Assembly: GCF_003332825.1 (NCBI RefSeq)
Contig: NZ_QIRF01000001.1
Location: 434,001-498,000 of the forward strand
Source of the DNA: Dyella sp. C9
Lineage (GTDB): Bacteria > Pseudomonadota > Gammaproteobacteria > Xanthomonadales > Rhodanobacteraceae
Length of the DNA: 64,000 nt
Direction: 5' to 3'
Shown: positions 44,220 through 53,418 of the stretch, in pieces
Position numbering within the stretch: the stretch's first letter is position 1
Layout of the letters: each line of letters begins with the position of its first letter
Notes under the pieces: generated by a model
Database searches by the model: none
Seen by the model: the letters and a program-made list of their open reading frames with translations, nothing else
What the model was told of the DNA's origin: nothing
Program-made: the position numbers and the translations under genes

Positions 44220-44993
44220 TTACTGTGTGGGTGAGGCGGGCGAAGGATCGAGCCAGTACTGGGCGAAACCTTCGACATTGGCGGGCGCGGCCAGCGCGCC
44301 CAGCAGCCCATGCTGCAGTTGCAATGGATGAACGCGGCAGGGCGGAAGCGCCGAGGCCGGCGCGGGAGGATCGATCAACGGCCCCGCGGGTGCGCTGGTC
44401 ATCGATGGCGCCGAGCGCAGGCCTACGCCGAATGCCTTGAGCAAGGCTTCCTTGCGCGTCCACAGCGCGAGCAGGGCGGGTTCCCGTTGCTCGTAGGCCA
44501 AGGCGTTGATCGTGGCTGCCTCATCCGGCGTGCAGATCTCGCCGGCGAGTTCGCGCAGGGGCGCGCGGGGTGGCGATTGCTCGATATCCACGCCCAGGAT
44601 GGCGGTGTGACCGATGCCGATCGCCACGTGCGTGCCGCTGTGGCTGAGGCTGGTGGCATAAGGCGTGCCAGGCAATTGCGGCTGGCCATGGAGAGCGAAG
44701 GCGAGCGTTACGTCCTGCACGGTGCAATCGAGTACGCAGGCCAGCGCCAAGCGCCACATGGCGTGCGCAAGCAGGAATATGTCGCGGTGCTGCGCGAGGC
44801 GAAACCGCCGTGACCGCTCCTGTTCGGCCGGAGACAGCAGCGCCAGCGTCCCGTCGGTCCATGGCTGCCAGCGGGAGCTGTCGAACAGGAGCACCAGGAC
44901 GCCACCTGCCGGCAGCGGGCGGACGCCTGCCCGCCGTAGCACGCGCGCCGCATGCTGCTGGAACATGGATGCGCTCGCATGCGATGCAGGCAT
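44220..44993 (-). CDS. Sfp-type 4'-phosphopantetheinyl transferase
   Basis: This 257-aa protein has the Sfp-superfamily motifs GVDIE (Asp136, Glu138, for Mg2+) and WTRKEALLKAFG (Lys181, Glu182, Lys186), plus SLSHSGTHVA. It transfers phosphopantetheine from CoA to carrier-protein serines. With four carrier domains in the adjacent megasynthase genes (Ser749 and Ser1753 of the hybrid protein, Ser1030 and Ser2083 of the NRPS), it is the likely activator. It lies 17 bp from the GMC oxidoreductase gene in the same operon. Confidence 0.9.
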   Translation of the reverse strand: MPASHASASMFQQHAARVLRRAGVRPLPAGGVLVLLFDSSRWQPWTDGTLALLSPAEQERSRRFRLAQHRDIFLLAHAMWRLALACVLDCTVQDVTLAFALHGQPQLPGTPYATSLSHSGTHVAIGIGHTAILGVDIEQSPPRAPLRELAGEICTPDEAATINALAYEQREPALLALWTRKEALLKAFGVGLRSAPSMTSAPAGPLIDPPAPASALPPCRVHPLQLQHGLLGALAAPANVEGFAQYWLDPSPASPTQ

Positions 44994-45010
44994 GGCCGCG
45001 TTCGTGGTGA

Positions 45011-46687
45011 TCAGGAGTGGACCGATGCCAGGCCCGTACCGAGCAGGCGGCCGCGAAGCTCATCCGCGAGGCGCAGGCTGAGCGCCACGATGGTGAGGGT
45101 GGGAAAGGCCCAGCCACCCGTGGGAAACACCGAGCTGCCGGCGATGTGCAGGTTGTCCATGCCGTGCACCCTGCCGTGGCGATCGACCACGCCGGTGCGC
45201 GGATCGTCCGACATGCGCGTGGTGCCCATGTGATGCGCGGTGCCGTGCACGCGTGGTGCTTCGCCGCGATCGTCCTCCAACCAGGGTTCTGCGTGGAAGT
45301 GGGCGTTGCTGGCACGCGCCAGCTCGCTGCCGCACAACGCCGCGGCGTGGCGATAGGTATAGCGATCCAGCGCGGTGAGCCGCCAGTCGACGCACACCTT
45401 GGGTTGCCCGAGTGCATCGAGATAGGGGCCCAGCGTGACGCGGCTGTCCGGATTGGGCGCCTGTTCGAAAAAGCCCACCACCTCGATGTGGCTGCTGGTG
45501 ACGGTCGGTCGGTCCGCCAGCTTGTGCAGGGCCGCGCGGGCGATGTCGCCGATGCCCAGGCCGAGCTTCAGCGCTGATAGCCCGAGGTTCGCCGGCGCGC
45601 CGATCGCCTCGGCGACGGGGCCGTTGCGCATGGCGGCATTCAAGCGCGCTTCGAGCAACGAGCCCTCGCTGGGCACGCTGCGCCGCAGTGCGGAGCGCAG
45701 CTCGCGCAAGGCGCGGATGCCGCGCGGCAAGGGGCCCTCCACGCCAAACGGATGGATGCGGCCATTGAGCACGCGATGCCGTTGCTGGTACGGGCGCGAC
45801 AGGCCGATCTCCGGAAAGGTTGGCCGCTGGTGCTTGCCGTGGCGCCGCTCGTAGGGAGAGGTGACGCGATGTGGCGTGTCCGAGGCGAGCGTGCCGAGGC
45901 GACCGCTCGGATGGTCCATGAAATAGCGGCCGACCACGTCATGCTGGTTGCCGAGTCCTTGCGGCACCACCGAGTTGGAGAGCAGCAGCAGGCGGGCATT
46001 TTCGATGCCACCGCAAGCGAGCACGTAATGGCGTGCTCGCACCGTACCGCGATGGCCTTCGAGCGAGCCGATGCGCGCCTGGCGTACCGAGCTTCCGTCT
46101 GGCGAGGCCTCGAGTTCGAGCAGGTTGGCGTGCAGCAGCACCGTCACGTTCGGCGCCTGTTCCAGCTCCTGGCGATAGGCATCGCCGAACAGGATGGGCG
46201 TGCGCGCGAATACCTGGTTGGCCAGCTTGCCTTCGTCAAAGGCGATCGGCGTGCGTGGAGTGGGACTATCGAAGGAGCCGTCGCCGAATTCGAGGTCGTC
46301 GAGGCGGCAATAGGCGAGGGCCTGCCGGTAGTAGGGCAGCAGCTCGTCATAGTCGATCGGCCAGCCGCTGTGCGGCACCCAGTCACGTACCGAAAAATCC
46401 TGCCGGCTGAGCGGTATGCAGCCACCACCCCACAGGTTGCAGCTGCCTCCGAACACGCGCATGCGCGACGTGCCCGGGTCGAACGGTACCGGACCGACCG
46501 AGCTGCCCTCGTAGAGGGCCTGGTTGCGTTGTTCGCCGGCGAGCCCGCCGCTTTCGACCAGGCAGATCCGCAAGGAAGTGCCGATGAAGGCACGGGCGAT
46601 GGCGATACCTGCGGCTCCAGCTCCCACCACGCACAGGTCGGCTTCCATTTTGGCCGGTCGCGAGCCGCTCAAGTAATCGATGATCAC
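45011..46687 (-). CDS. GMC-family FAD oxidoreductase
   Basis: This is a 558-aa protein if started at the GTG at 46687, which follows a GGGGGA ribosome-binding site by 5 nt. FAD binding is shown by CVVGAGAAGIAIA. GWPIDYDELLPYY and the C-terminal GTAHHMGTTRMS and NLHIAGSSVFPTGGWAFPTLT are GMC_oxred motifs, although the last reads WAFPTLT rather than the common SANPTLT. Such enzymes oxidise sugars or alcohols and are frequent in exosortase-A-type EPS loci. Its substrate here is unknown. Confidence 0.83.
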   Translation of the reverse strand: MIIDYLSGSRPAKMEADLCVVGAGAAGIAIARAFIGTSLRICLVESGGLAGEQRNQALYEGSSVGPVPFDPGTSRMRVFGGSCNLWGGGCIPLSRQDFSVRDWVPHSGWPIDYDELLPYYRQALAYCRLDDLEFGDGSFDSPTPRTPIAFDEGKLANQVFARTPILFGDAYRQELEQAPNVTVLLHANLLELEASPDGSSVRQARIGSLEGHRGTVRARHYVLACGGIENARLLLLSNSVVPQGLGNQHDVVGRYFMDHPSGRLGTLASDTPHRVTSPYERRHGKHQRPTFPEIGLSRPYQQRHRVLNGRIHPFGVEGPLPRGIRALRELRSALRRSVPSEGSLLEARLNAAMRNGPVAEAIGAPANLGLSALKLGLGIGDIARAALHKLADRPTVTSSHIEVVGFFEQAPNPDSRVTLGPYLDALGQPKVCVDWRLTALDRYTYRHAAALCGSELARASNAHFHAEPWLEDDRGEAPRVHGTAHHMGTTRMSDDPRTGVVDRHGRVHGMDNLHIAGSSVFPTGGWAFPTLTIVALSLRLADELRGRLLGTGLASVHS

Positions 46688-46766
46688 GCAACTCCCCCAA
46701 GGGATCCACGCTGCCGTAGGTACGCCGTGTTGCCATGGCGGATCTGATCCCGTCCGGATCGTGCGC

Positions 46767-46781
46767 GTCATTCGGAATGAC
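46767..46781. promoter_or_regulatory. Perfect 7-1-7 inverted repeat
   Basis: GTCATTC-G-GAATGAC lies in the 109-bp gap between the UDP-uronate epimerase and GMC oxidoreductase genes. The single-base centre makes it more like a protein-binding operator than an RNA hairpin. No T-run follows it. Confidence 0.35.
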
Positions 46782-46796
46782 TTGCGGCGACAGCCC

Positions 46797-47807
46797 CTAC
46801 ACGCCGTAGTACGCGCGGTACCAGCGTACAAAGTTGTCGATGCCGGTTTCTACCGACACCTGCGGCCTATAGCCAACGGCCTGTATCAGGTCGGTTACAT
46901 CGGCCTCGGTGTCCGGCACGTCGCCGGCCTGCAGCGGCAGCAGCTCCATGATGGCCTTGCGTCCCAGGCACTGCTCGAGCACTTCGATGTAGTGCAGCAG
47001 TTCCACCGGTCGCTCGTTGCCGATGTTGAACAGGCGGTACGGCGCGACACCGCTGCTCGCCGGATCGGGCCTGTCGCTGTCCCAGTGCGCATCGATCGAT
47101 GGCGCCTTGTCGAGCGTGCGGATCACGCCTTCGACGATGTCGTCGACGTAGGTGAAGCTGCGCTTGTGCCGTCCGTGGTTGAACACGCGGATCGGTTCGC
47201 CGGCAAGGATGGCCTTGGTGAAAAGAAACAGGGCCATGTCCGGCCGACCCCATGGCCCGTACACGGTGAAGAAGCGCAGGCCCGTGCTGGGAATGCCGTA
47301 CAGATGCGCGTAGCTGTGCGCCATCTGCTCGTTGGCCTTCTTGGTCGCCGCGTACAGCGTGAGCGGATGCTCGGCCGACCTGTGCTCGGAGAAGGGCATG
47401 GCGGTGTTGGCGCCATACACCGAGCTGGTGGAGGCGAACACGAGATGTTCCACGCCATGCTGGCGGCAGCCCTCAAGCACATGCAGGAAGCCCACCACGT
47501 TGCTGCTGGTGTAGACGTAGGGATTCTGGGCGGCGTAACGCACGCCGGCCTGGGCGGCCAGGTGCACCACGCGCTGCGGGCGATGCTGCGCGAACGCGCG
47601 TTCCATCGCGTCGCGATCGGCCAGGTCGGCGTGGATATGGGTGTAGCCGCTACGCTCGGCGAAACGCGCCAGTCGCGCCTTCTTCAGGGTGACGTCGTAG
47701 TAGTCGTTGAGGTTGTCCAGGCCCACCACCTCGTCGCCACGGTCGAGCAGGCGTTCGGCGACGTAGGAGCCAATGAAGCCGGCGGTACCGGTAACCAGCA
47801 CTTTCAT
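46797..47807 (-). CDS. UDP-glucuronate 4-epimerase-like NAD-dependent epimerase
   Basis: This 336-aa extended short-chain dehydrogenase has TGTAGFIGSYVA, AGVRYAAQNP, SSVYG, the catalytic YAATKKANE (Tyr-x3-Lys) and RFFTVYGPWGRPDMA. These match UDP-uronate 4-epimerases (CapI/LspL type). It probably makes UDP-galacturonate or UDP-GalNAcA for the EPS, following the dehydrogenase encoded 12 bp upstream. Confidence 0.87.
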   Translation of the reverse strand: MKVLVTGTAGFIGSYVAERLLDRGDEVVGLDNLNDYYDVTLKKARLARFAERSGYTHIHADLADRDAMERAFAQHRPQRVVHLAAQAGVRYAAQNPYVYTSSNVVGFLHVLEGCRQHGVEHLVFASTSSVYGANTAMPFSEHRSAEHPLTLYAATKKANEQMAHSYAHLYGIPSTGLRFFTVYGPWGRPDMALFLFTKAILAGEPIRVFNHGRHKRSFTYVDDIVEGVIRTLDKAPSIDAHWDSDRPDPASSGVAPYRLFNIGNERPVELLHYIEVLEQCLGRKAIMELLPLQAGDVPDTEADVTDLIQAVGYRPQVSVETGIDNFVRWYRAYYGV

Positions 47808-47819
47808 GATCGTCAGTCC

Positions 47820-49097
47820 TCAGAGTCGGCCGTCCACCGCCTCGCGCGGCAGCACGTACTTCACGTCGTATACCACCGACTGCGGCTTGCCGAAGGCACG
47901 GATGCCCTGGGCTCCCAGTGCGACGAACTCGCGATGCCCCACGGCGATGATCACCGCGTCGTAACTCGCGGTATCCGGTTCGGCCACGGGCGTGAGCGCA
48001 TATTCGTGCTCGGCCTCGCGGGCATTCACCCACGGATCGTGTACATCCACCTGGGCGTTGTAGCCGCGCAGCGCGTGCACGATGTCCACCACGCGCGTAT
48101 TGCGCAGGTCCGGGCAGTTTTCCTTGAACGCAAGGCCGAGCACCAGCACGCGGGCCTGCACTGGATTGATGCCCTTGCGCACCATCAGGCGGATCACTTC
48201 GCTGGCGATGTACGGGCCCATGCTGTCGTTGGTGCGGCGACCGGCCAGGATCACGTCGGGGTGGTGGCCCACCTCCTGCGCCTTGTGCGTGAGGTAGTAG
48301 GGGTCCACGCTGATGCAGTGCCCGCCCACCAGGCCGGGGCGGAACGGCAGGAAGTTCCACTTGGTCCCTGCGGCCTGCAGCACTTCCAGCGTGTCGATGC
48401 CGAGCTTGTTGAACAGGATGGAGAGGTCATTCACCAGCGCGATGTTGAGGTCCCGCTGGGTGTTCTCGATCACCTTGGCGGCCTCGGCCACCTTCAGCGA
48501 GCTGGCGCGGTGCGTGCCGGCGGTGATGATGGACCCGTACAGCCGATCGACGAAGTCCGCCGTCTCCGGGGTCGAGCCCGAAGTGACCTTGAGTATGCTG
48601 GTGACGCGGTGCTGCTTGTCGCCCGGATTGATGCGCTCCGGGCTGTAGCCCGCGAAGAAGTCGCGGTTGAACACCAGCCCCGAGCCCTTCTCGAGGATGG
48701 GCACGCACACTTCCTCGGTGCAGCCCGGGTAGACCGTCGACTCGTACACCACCACGTCGCCGGCCTTGAGCACCTTGGCCAGCGTCTCGCTGGCTCGCAC
48801 CAGCGGGGTGAGGTCGGGGCGCTTGGCTGCATCGATGGGGGTGGGCACCGTCACGATGTAGACATTGCGGTCGGCGATGGCGTCCTGCTGGCTGCTGAAG
48901 CGCAACCGCGTGGCCGCGACGAGCTCTTCCGGGCTGACTTCCAGCGTATTGTCGAGACCGGTGCGAAGTTCCTCGATGCGGCCCTGGTTGATGTCGAAGC
49001 CGCCCGTGTCGTAGCGCTTGCCGAACTCCACGGCCAGGGGCAGTCCGACGTAGCCGAGTCCGATGATGGCGAGCTTGGTGTCTTCCAGTTGATGCAT
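47820..49097 (-). CDS. tviB: UDP-N-acetylhexosamine 6-dehydrogenase (TviB/WbpO-like)
   Basis: This 425-aa nucleotide-sugar dehydrogenase has the N-terminal IIGLGYVGLPLA, the conserved SPERINPGD, and the catalytic Cys in GGHCISVDPYYL. AGTKWNFLPFRPGLVGG fits the UDP-GlcNAc/GalNAc branch (TviB, WbpO) better than UDP-glucose dehydrogenase. It forms the first of two steps to a UDP-uronic acid with the adjacent epimerase, and opens EPS arm 3. Confidence 0.86.
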   Translation of the reverse strand: MHQLEDTKLAIIGLGYVGLPLAVEFGKRYDTGGFDINQGRIEELRTGLDNTLEVSPEELVAATRLRFSSQQDAIADRNVYIVTVPTPIDAAKRPDLTPLVRASETLAKVLKAGDVVVYESTVYPGCTEEVCVPILEKGSGLVFNRDFFAGYSPERINPGDKQHRVTSILKVTSGSTPETADFVDRLYGSIITAGTHRASSLKVAEAAKVIENTQRDLNIALVNDLSILFNKLGIDTLEVLQAAGTKWNFLPFRPGLVGGHCISVDPYYLTHKAQEVGHHPDVILAGRRTNDSMGPYIASEVIRLMVRKGINPVQARVLVLGLAFKENCPDLRNTRVVDIVHALRGYNAQVDVHDPWVNAREAEHEYALTPVAEPDTASYDAVIIAVGHREFVALGAQGIRAFGKPQSVVYDVKYVLPREAVDGRL

Positions 49098-49603
49098 GCC
49101 GGGCTTCCGCTGTCTGTTTGATTGGGGCAGGGAGCCACCCGCGGCCTGTCCGCTGGGTCAGCCGTGGCATGAATGACGGTGCATGCCCCCTGCCGGTCGC
49201 CGGCGCGCGGACGCATGCCTGGGCGGTGCGGCATGCGCGTCAGCGCTGGCAAGGCTAGCAGGGTCGTCCCGGAATTCCGCTAGGCCAGAGGTTGCTTGCC
49301 GGATGGCGGATGCATGAGGCGTGAGCAGGTTATCGCCGGGATGGCCTGCGGCATCGCGTACCAGGTGAGGTGTCGCCGCCCGTAGGGCCGGGGCCGGTTG
49401 GGGGGCGTGGGACGAGGCGGGGGCGTGACAATTTGCGAACAGCAAGATATTGCGAATCATTCTCAATATTGTTACGTTATTGACCTGTCGATGGCCGGAA
49501 GTCTCCACCTCGCCTCGACAAGACTCCCTAACCCACTGAATCAACAGGTGAAAGGCTCCCGTGTGACGGGGCGGCCTGCGTACGCCTGCGCGAAGGATCG
49601 AGC
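49098..49603. other. Divergent intergenic region, EPS arm 3 and siderophore receptor
   Basis: This 506-bp region has no convincing gene. It should contain the promoter of the UDP-sugar operon on the minus side, though no hexamers stand out. On the plus side is an AT-rich stretch with a Fur box at 49448-49468. TTGCGA (49450-49455) and TACGTT (49473-49478), 17 bp apart, could form the receptor promoter. Confidence 0.5.
49448..49468. promoter_or_regulatory. Fur box upstream of the siderophore receptor
   Basis: A 21-bp near-palindrome is centred on C49458, with left arm TATTGCGAAT and right arm ATTCTCAATA. Only one mismatched pair remains outside the centre. It resembles Fur boxes built on the GATAATGATT/AATCATT theme. 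It overlaps the possible -35 region of the receptor gene, so iron-replete Fur would repress the operon. Confidence 0.75.
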
Positions 49604-51898
49604 ATGACTGGCAAAGCATTTGTGTCTTCCTCGGCGAACCCGCCCATCCGGCTGGCGGTCAGCGCCCTGGGCCTGGCCCTGGCTTCCACCGCTGCGGTCG
49701 CATCGCCGGACGCCACCGGCGATACCGCGGCCGACCCGCAGGACGCGCAGAACCTCGATGGCGTGAAGGTGCGCTCCACCGTCGTCAACACCACCTCGCC
49801 GAAGTTCACCGCGCCGCTGCTCGACACGCCACGCTCGGTGACGGTGATTCCGCAGGAGATCATCCAGCAGACCGCGGCCACCTCGCTGCTCGACGTGCTG
49901 CGCCAGGTGCCCGGCATCACCTTTGGCGCGGGCGAGGGCGGCAACCCGAACGGCGACCGCCCGATCATTCGTGGCTTCGACTCGGAAAGCTCGGTGTTCA
50001 TTGATGGCATCCGCAGCTCGGGTTCGCAATCGCGCGAGATCTTCGACATCGACCAGGTCGAAGTGCTCAAGGGCCCCAGCTCGGCCTACACCGGCCGCGG
50101 TGGCGTGGGCGGCAGCATCAACCTCGTGACCAAGGCGCCCAAGGCCGAGAACTTCGTGCGTGGCACGGCCGGCATCGGCACCGACAACTACTACCGCGGC
50201 ACCGTGGACTGGAACCAGCAGGTGGGCGAGGACACCGCGTTCCGCCTCAACGTGATGGGCCACAGCAACGACGTGCCGGGCCGCAACGGGCCGGACATGT
50301 CGCGCTGGGGCATTGCGCCGTCGGTGACCTTTGGCCTGCGTTCGGCCACCAGCGTCACGTTGAGCTACTACCACCTGCAGAGCGACGACACGCCGGACAG
50401 CGGCATCCCGTACAACAACCCGTTTGCCGCCACCAGCCCGTACGCGAAGCTCAACGGCGACGGTCGCCCGTATTCGGTGCCGCGCGGTACCTATTACGGC
50501 TGGCTCGATCGCGACTACCAGAAGCAGAGCAACGACATCGGCACGATCCTGGTCAAGCACGATTTCGGTGATGGCTGGCTCTTGCGCAACACCACCTTGT
50601 ACGGCCGCTCGACCAATGACTACATCTGGACGCAGCCGGACGACAGCCAGGGCAACTTCCTGGTAAACGGCGGCGTCTGGCGCCGCAACAACAACCGCGA
50701 CAGCAGCACGACCAACCTCACCAACCAGACCGATCTCACCGGCGAGTTCGAGACCGGCTCGCTGAAGCACAGCCTCGCGGCCGGCATCGAGCTCAGCAGC
50801 GAAAAGACCCAGCGCACCAGTTACCTGGTCGATCCGGCCAAGAATGCGGCCGACACGCACAATACCGGCTCCATCACCAATGGCGCCTGCAGCCCGAAGT
50901 ACGGCATCGGCGCTCCGTCCGGCTACTGGTGCACCGACGCGCAGAACCCCACGCCGCATGACCCGTTCAACGGCGTCATCATCGGTGGCCAGAATCCGAC
51001 CCGCATCGTCACTGACACGCGCTCGGCCTGGGCGTTCGACACGGTGACGTTCAGCCCGCAGTGGTCGGTGAACGGCGGCGTGCGCTTCGACAGCTTCAAC
51101 ACCCGTTCCACCAGCACCACGACCAGCACCGGTGCCGTGGCCCGCGTCAAGAACGACTCCAATTTCTGGAACTACCAGTTGGGCGTGGTGTACAAGCCCG
51201 CGGCGAATGGAAGCATCTACCTTTCGTGGGGTACTTCGTCGAACCCACCAGGCGTGGATGCGGGTGACGGCGCCGATGGCATCGCCATCACCAATGCCGA
51301 CCTCAAGCCCGAAAGCAGCCGCAACCTGGAGCTTGGCACCAAATGGGACGTGCTGGACCAGCGCCTGTCGCTGACCGGCGCCGTGTTCCGCAGCGAGAAG
51401 ACCAATGCGCGCGTCGCCACCGGCGGCCGCGGCAGCCCGCAGATCAACGCTGGCGAGCAACGCGTGGACGGCGTCGAGCTGGGCTTCAGCGGCCTGCTGA
51501 CCGAGCACTGGAACGTGTTCGGCGGCTACACCTACCTGGACAGCAAGCTGGTGAAGACCGGCCCGGCGGATACCGCCAGCCTGGGCAACCAGTTCCCGAA
51601 CACGCCGAAGAACAGCTTCACCCTGTGGACCACCTATGCGATCACCTCGCAGTGGACCGTGGGCGGCGGCGCGTATTACCAGGACAAGGTCTACGGCAAC
51701 ACGGCCAACACCAAGTGGGTGCCCGCGTACACCCGTTTCGACGCGATGGTGTCCTACCAGGTGAATCCGCGCCTGTCGCTGCAGCTGAACGTGCAGAACC
51801 TCACCAACAAGTACTACTTCGACAAGGCCTATGCGGCGCACTACGCGTCCGTGGCACCGGGCCGGGCGGGGATCCTGACGGCCAATTTCAATTTCTGA
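49604..51898 (+). CDS. TonB-dependent siderophore receptor (Fiu-like)
   Basis: This 764-aa protein has a signal peptide, then a plug domain (LDTPRSVTVIPQEIIQQTAATSLLDVLRQVPGI, in two pieces; GGSINLVTKAP) and a 22-strand-type barrel ending PGRAGILTANFNF with a terminal Phe. The plug and its gene neighbour piuC point to a catecholate-type receptor such as Fiu or PiuA. It imports ferric siderophore through TonB-ExbBD. The start has an AAGGA ribosome-binding site and the gene follows a Fur box. Confidence 0.88.
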   Translation: MTGKAFVSSSANPPIRLAVSALGLALASTAAVASPDATGDTAADPQDAQNLDGVKVRSTVVNTTSPKFTAPLLDTPRSVTVIPQEIIQQTAATSLLDVLRQVPGITFGAGEGGNPNGDRPIIRGFDSESSVFIDGIRSSGSQSREIFDIDQVEVLKGPSSAYTGRGGVGGSINLVTKAPKAENFVRGTAGIGTDNYYRGTVDWNQQVGEDTAFRLNVMGHSNDVPGRNGPDMSRWGIAPSVTFGLRSATSVTLSYYHLQSDDTPDSGIPYNNPFAATSPYAKLNGDGRPYSVPRGTYYGWLDRDYQKQSNDIGTILVKHDFGDGWLLRNTTLYGRSTNDYIWTQPDDSQGNFLVNGGVWRRNNNRDSSTTNLTNQTDLTGEFETGSLKHSLAAGIELSSEKTQRTSYLVDPAKNAADTHNTGSITNGACSPKYGIGAPSGYWCTDAQNPTPHDPFNGVIIGGQNPTRIVTDTRSAWAFDTVTFSPQWSVNGGVRFDSFNTRSTSTTTSTGAVARVKNDSNFWNYQLGVVYKPAANGSIYLSWGTSSNPPGVDAGDGADGIAITNADLKPESSRNLELGTKWDVLDQRLSLTGAVFRSEKTNARVATGGRGSPQINAGEQRVDGVELGFSGLLTEHWNVFGGYTYLDSKLVKTGPADTASLGNQFPNTPKNSFTLWTTYAITSQWTVGGGAYYQDKVYGNTANTKWVPAYTRFDAMVSYQVNPRLSLQLNVQNLTNKYYFDKAYAAHYASVAPGRAGILTANFNF

Positions 51899-51908
51899 TA
51901 GCTTCGGC

Positions 51909-51935
51909 GACTGGCCGCAGGATACGCGGCCAGTC
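51909..51935 (+). repeat. Stable intergenic stem-loop between receptor gene and piuC
   Basis: A perfect 10-bp stem (GACTGGCCGC / GCGGCCAGTC) has a 7-nt loop and no T-run after it. It lies within the 57-bp space between the two genes. It could protect the receptor mRNA 3' end or reduce expression of the distal genes. Confidence 0.6.
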
Positions 51936-51955
51936 GATCAAGCAAGGAAATCACC

Positions 51956-52642
51956 ATGTTGCTCCACGTGCCCGAGGTCCTGACCGCCGACGAACTGGCA
52001 AGTTGCCGCCAACGCCTGGCGCAGGCGCCATGGGCCGATGGCCGCGTCACCGCAGGCCATCAGTCGGCCCTGGCCAAGCACAACCTGCAACTGCCGGAAG
52101 ACGCGGTGGAAGCTCGCGAACTTGGTGCGATGGTGCTGGAGGCACTGGCGCGCAACACCACGTTCTTCGCCGGAGCGTTGCCTCGCCACATCTTCCCGCC
52201 GCTGTTCAACTGCTATCGGGGCGGGGGCTCGTTCGGTCTGCACGTGGACAATGCCATCCGCTACGACCGTCGCGGCGGGCAGGGCATACCGGTGCGTACG
52301 GATCTTTCTGCAACACTTTTCCTGAATGATCCACAGGAGTACGACGGCGGTGGCCTGATCATCGAGGACACTTTCGGCACCCATACGGTCAAACTGGCCG
52401 CTGGCGATATGATCCTGTATCCCTCCAGCAGCCTGCATCAGGTCGAGCCCGTGACGCGCGGAGAGCGCCTGGCCTCGTTCTTCTGGATTCAGAGCCTGGT
52501 GCGCGACGAGCAACAGCGTCGTATGCTTCTGGAACTGGATGTCTCCATCCAGAGTCTTACCCAGTCTCATGCGCCACATTCCGACGTGCTTCGATTGACC
52601 GGCATCTACCACAACCTGCTTCGCGCCTGGTCCGAGACATGA
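51956..52642 (+). CDS. piuC: PKHD-type Fe(II) hydroxylase PiuC
   Basis: This 228-aa protein belongs to the PiuC/YbiX family of 2-oxoglutarate dioxygenases: [12 protein letters not shown] at the start, GLHVDNAIR (metal His-x-Asp) and [24 protein letters not shown] (distal His and Arg), in two pieces. It is almost always next to Fiu/PiuA-type receptors. The exact substrate is not settled. It overlaps the Sel1 gene by 4 nt. Confidence 0.88.
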   Translation: MLLHVPEVLTADELASCRQRLAQAPWADGRVTAGHQSALAKHNLQLPEDAVEARELGAMVLEALARNTTFFAGALPRHIFPPLFNCYRGGGSFGLHVDNAIRYDRRGGQGIPVRTDLSATLFLNDPQEYDGGGLIIEDTFGTHTVKLAAGDMILYPSSSLHQVEPVTRGERLASFFWIQSLVRDEQQRRMLLELDVSIQSLTQSHAPHSDVLRLTGIYHNLLRAWSET

Positions 52643-53361
52643 GCGGCACGCTGGGCCCTGCGCGCAACGACGATCTGCTTCATCTGCTGCGGACGTCGCC
52701 TTCGCGCGTTCACGCTACGCTGCTGGCCCAGGCGCTGGCCGGCGACGCCGGATCGCAGCTGGCCGTGGCGCAGACCTATCTCGAAGGCATCGGTTGCGCG
52801 CACGACGCCGCCGAGGCCATGTACTGGTTCCAGCATGCCGCCCACCAGGGCGAGCCGATGGCGATGAACATGCTTGGGCGCATGCACGAGAATGGCTGGG
52901 GCGTGCCGGTGAACTACGAGTTGGCCGCGGTGTGGTACCGCGAGTCGGCCGAGCACGGTTCGGACTGGGGCATGTACAACTACGCCCACGTGTTGGCCAA
53001 TGGGCGCGGCATGCCGGCCGATCGTGCCATGGCGTTCCATTGGTTCGGCCGCGCCGCCGAGGCCGGCCATGGTCGTGCCATGCACTTCCTTGGCCAGTAC
53101 TACGAATTTGGCTGGGAAACCGAGCCCGATGCGGAGATGGCGTGCGAGCTTTACCGCCGCTCTGCAGCGAAGGGTGATTACCGCGGCGAATGCAGCTGGG
53201 CTTCGGTACTTACCGAACAGGGACGCATCGAGGAAGCCTGTGTCCTGCTGCGTTCGGCCATCGCCAAGGCGCCGGCCTATTTCGTCGAGGCGTTGCGCAG
53301 CGACCTTAGCCAGTCCCGCCACCCCGAACTACGCGCGCTCGCCGAGACCGCACCGGCCTGA
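52639..53361 (+). CDS. Sel1-repeat protein of the PiuC operon
   Basis: This 240-aa protein is mostly Sel1-type repeats: [56 protein letters not shown]. It has no signal peptide. TPR/Sel1 proteins often accompany PiuC in gammaproteobacteria, probably as partners. The ATG overlaps the piuC stop, so translation is coupled. Confidence 0.83.
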   Translation: MSGTLGPARNDDLLHLLRTSPSRVHATLLAQALAGDAGSQLAVAQTYLEGIGCAHDAAEAMYWFQHAAHQGEPMAMNMLGRMHENGWGVPVNYELAAVWYRESAEHGSDWGMYNYAHVLANGRGMPADRAMAFHWFGRAAEAGHGRAMHFLGQYYEFGWETEPDAEMACELYRRSAAKGDYRGECSWASVLTEQGRIEEACVLLRSAIAKAPAYFVEALRSDLSQSRHPELRALAETAPA

Positions 53362-53375
53362 TTCGGCGGGTATCG

Positions 53376-53409
53376 CACCCGGACGCGCTGCGTGCAGCGC
53401 ATCCGGGTG
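53376..53409. terminator. Bidirectional terminator-like hairpin between convergent genes
   Basis: A 16-bp stem with one mismatch (CACCCGGACGCGCTGC / GCAGCGCATCCGGGTG) has a 2-nt gap at its centre. It lies in the 57 bp between the convergent Sel1 and DUF2076 genes. No T-run follows on either strand, so termination efficiency is uncertain. Confidence 0.6.
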
Positions 53410-53418
53410 GCCTGGCGA

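Noticed and set aside
831..49097. Complete exosortase/PEP-CTERM system
   Set aside because: The EPS genes resemble the exosortase-A type, but no eight-helix exosortase protein or PEP-CTERM tail was seen in this window.
53376..53409. CRISPR-like or mobile-element repeat
   Set aside because: It is a single hairpin between convergent genes, with no repeated units or flanking duplications. No CRISPR array, transposase or attachment site was found anywhere in the window.
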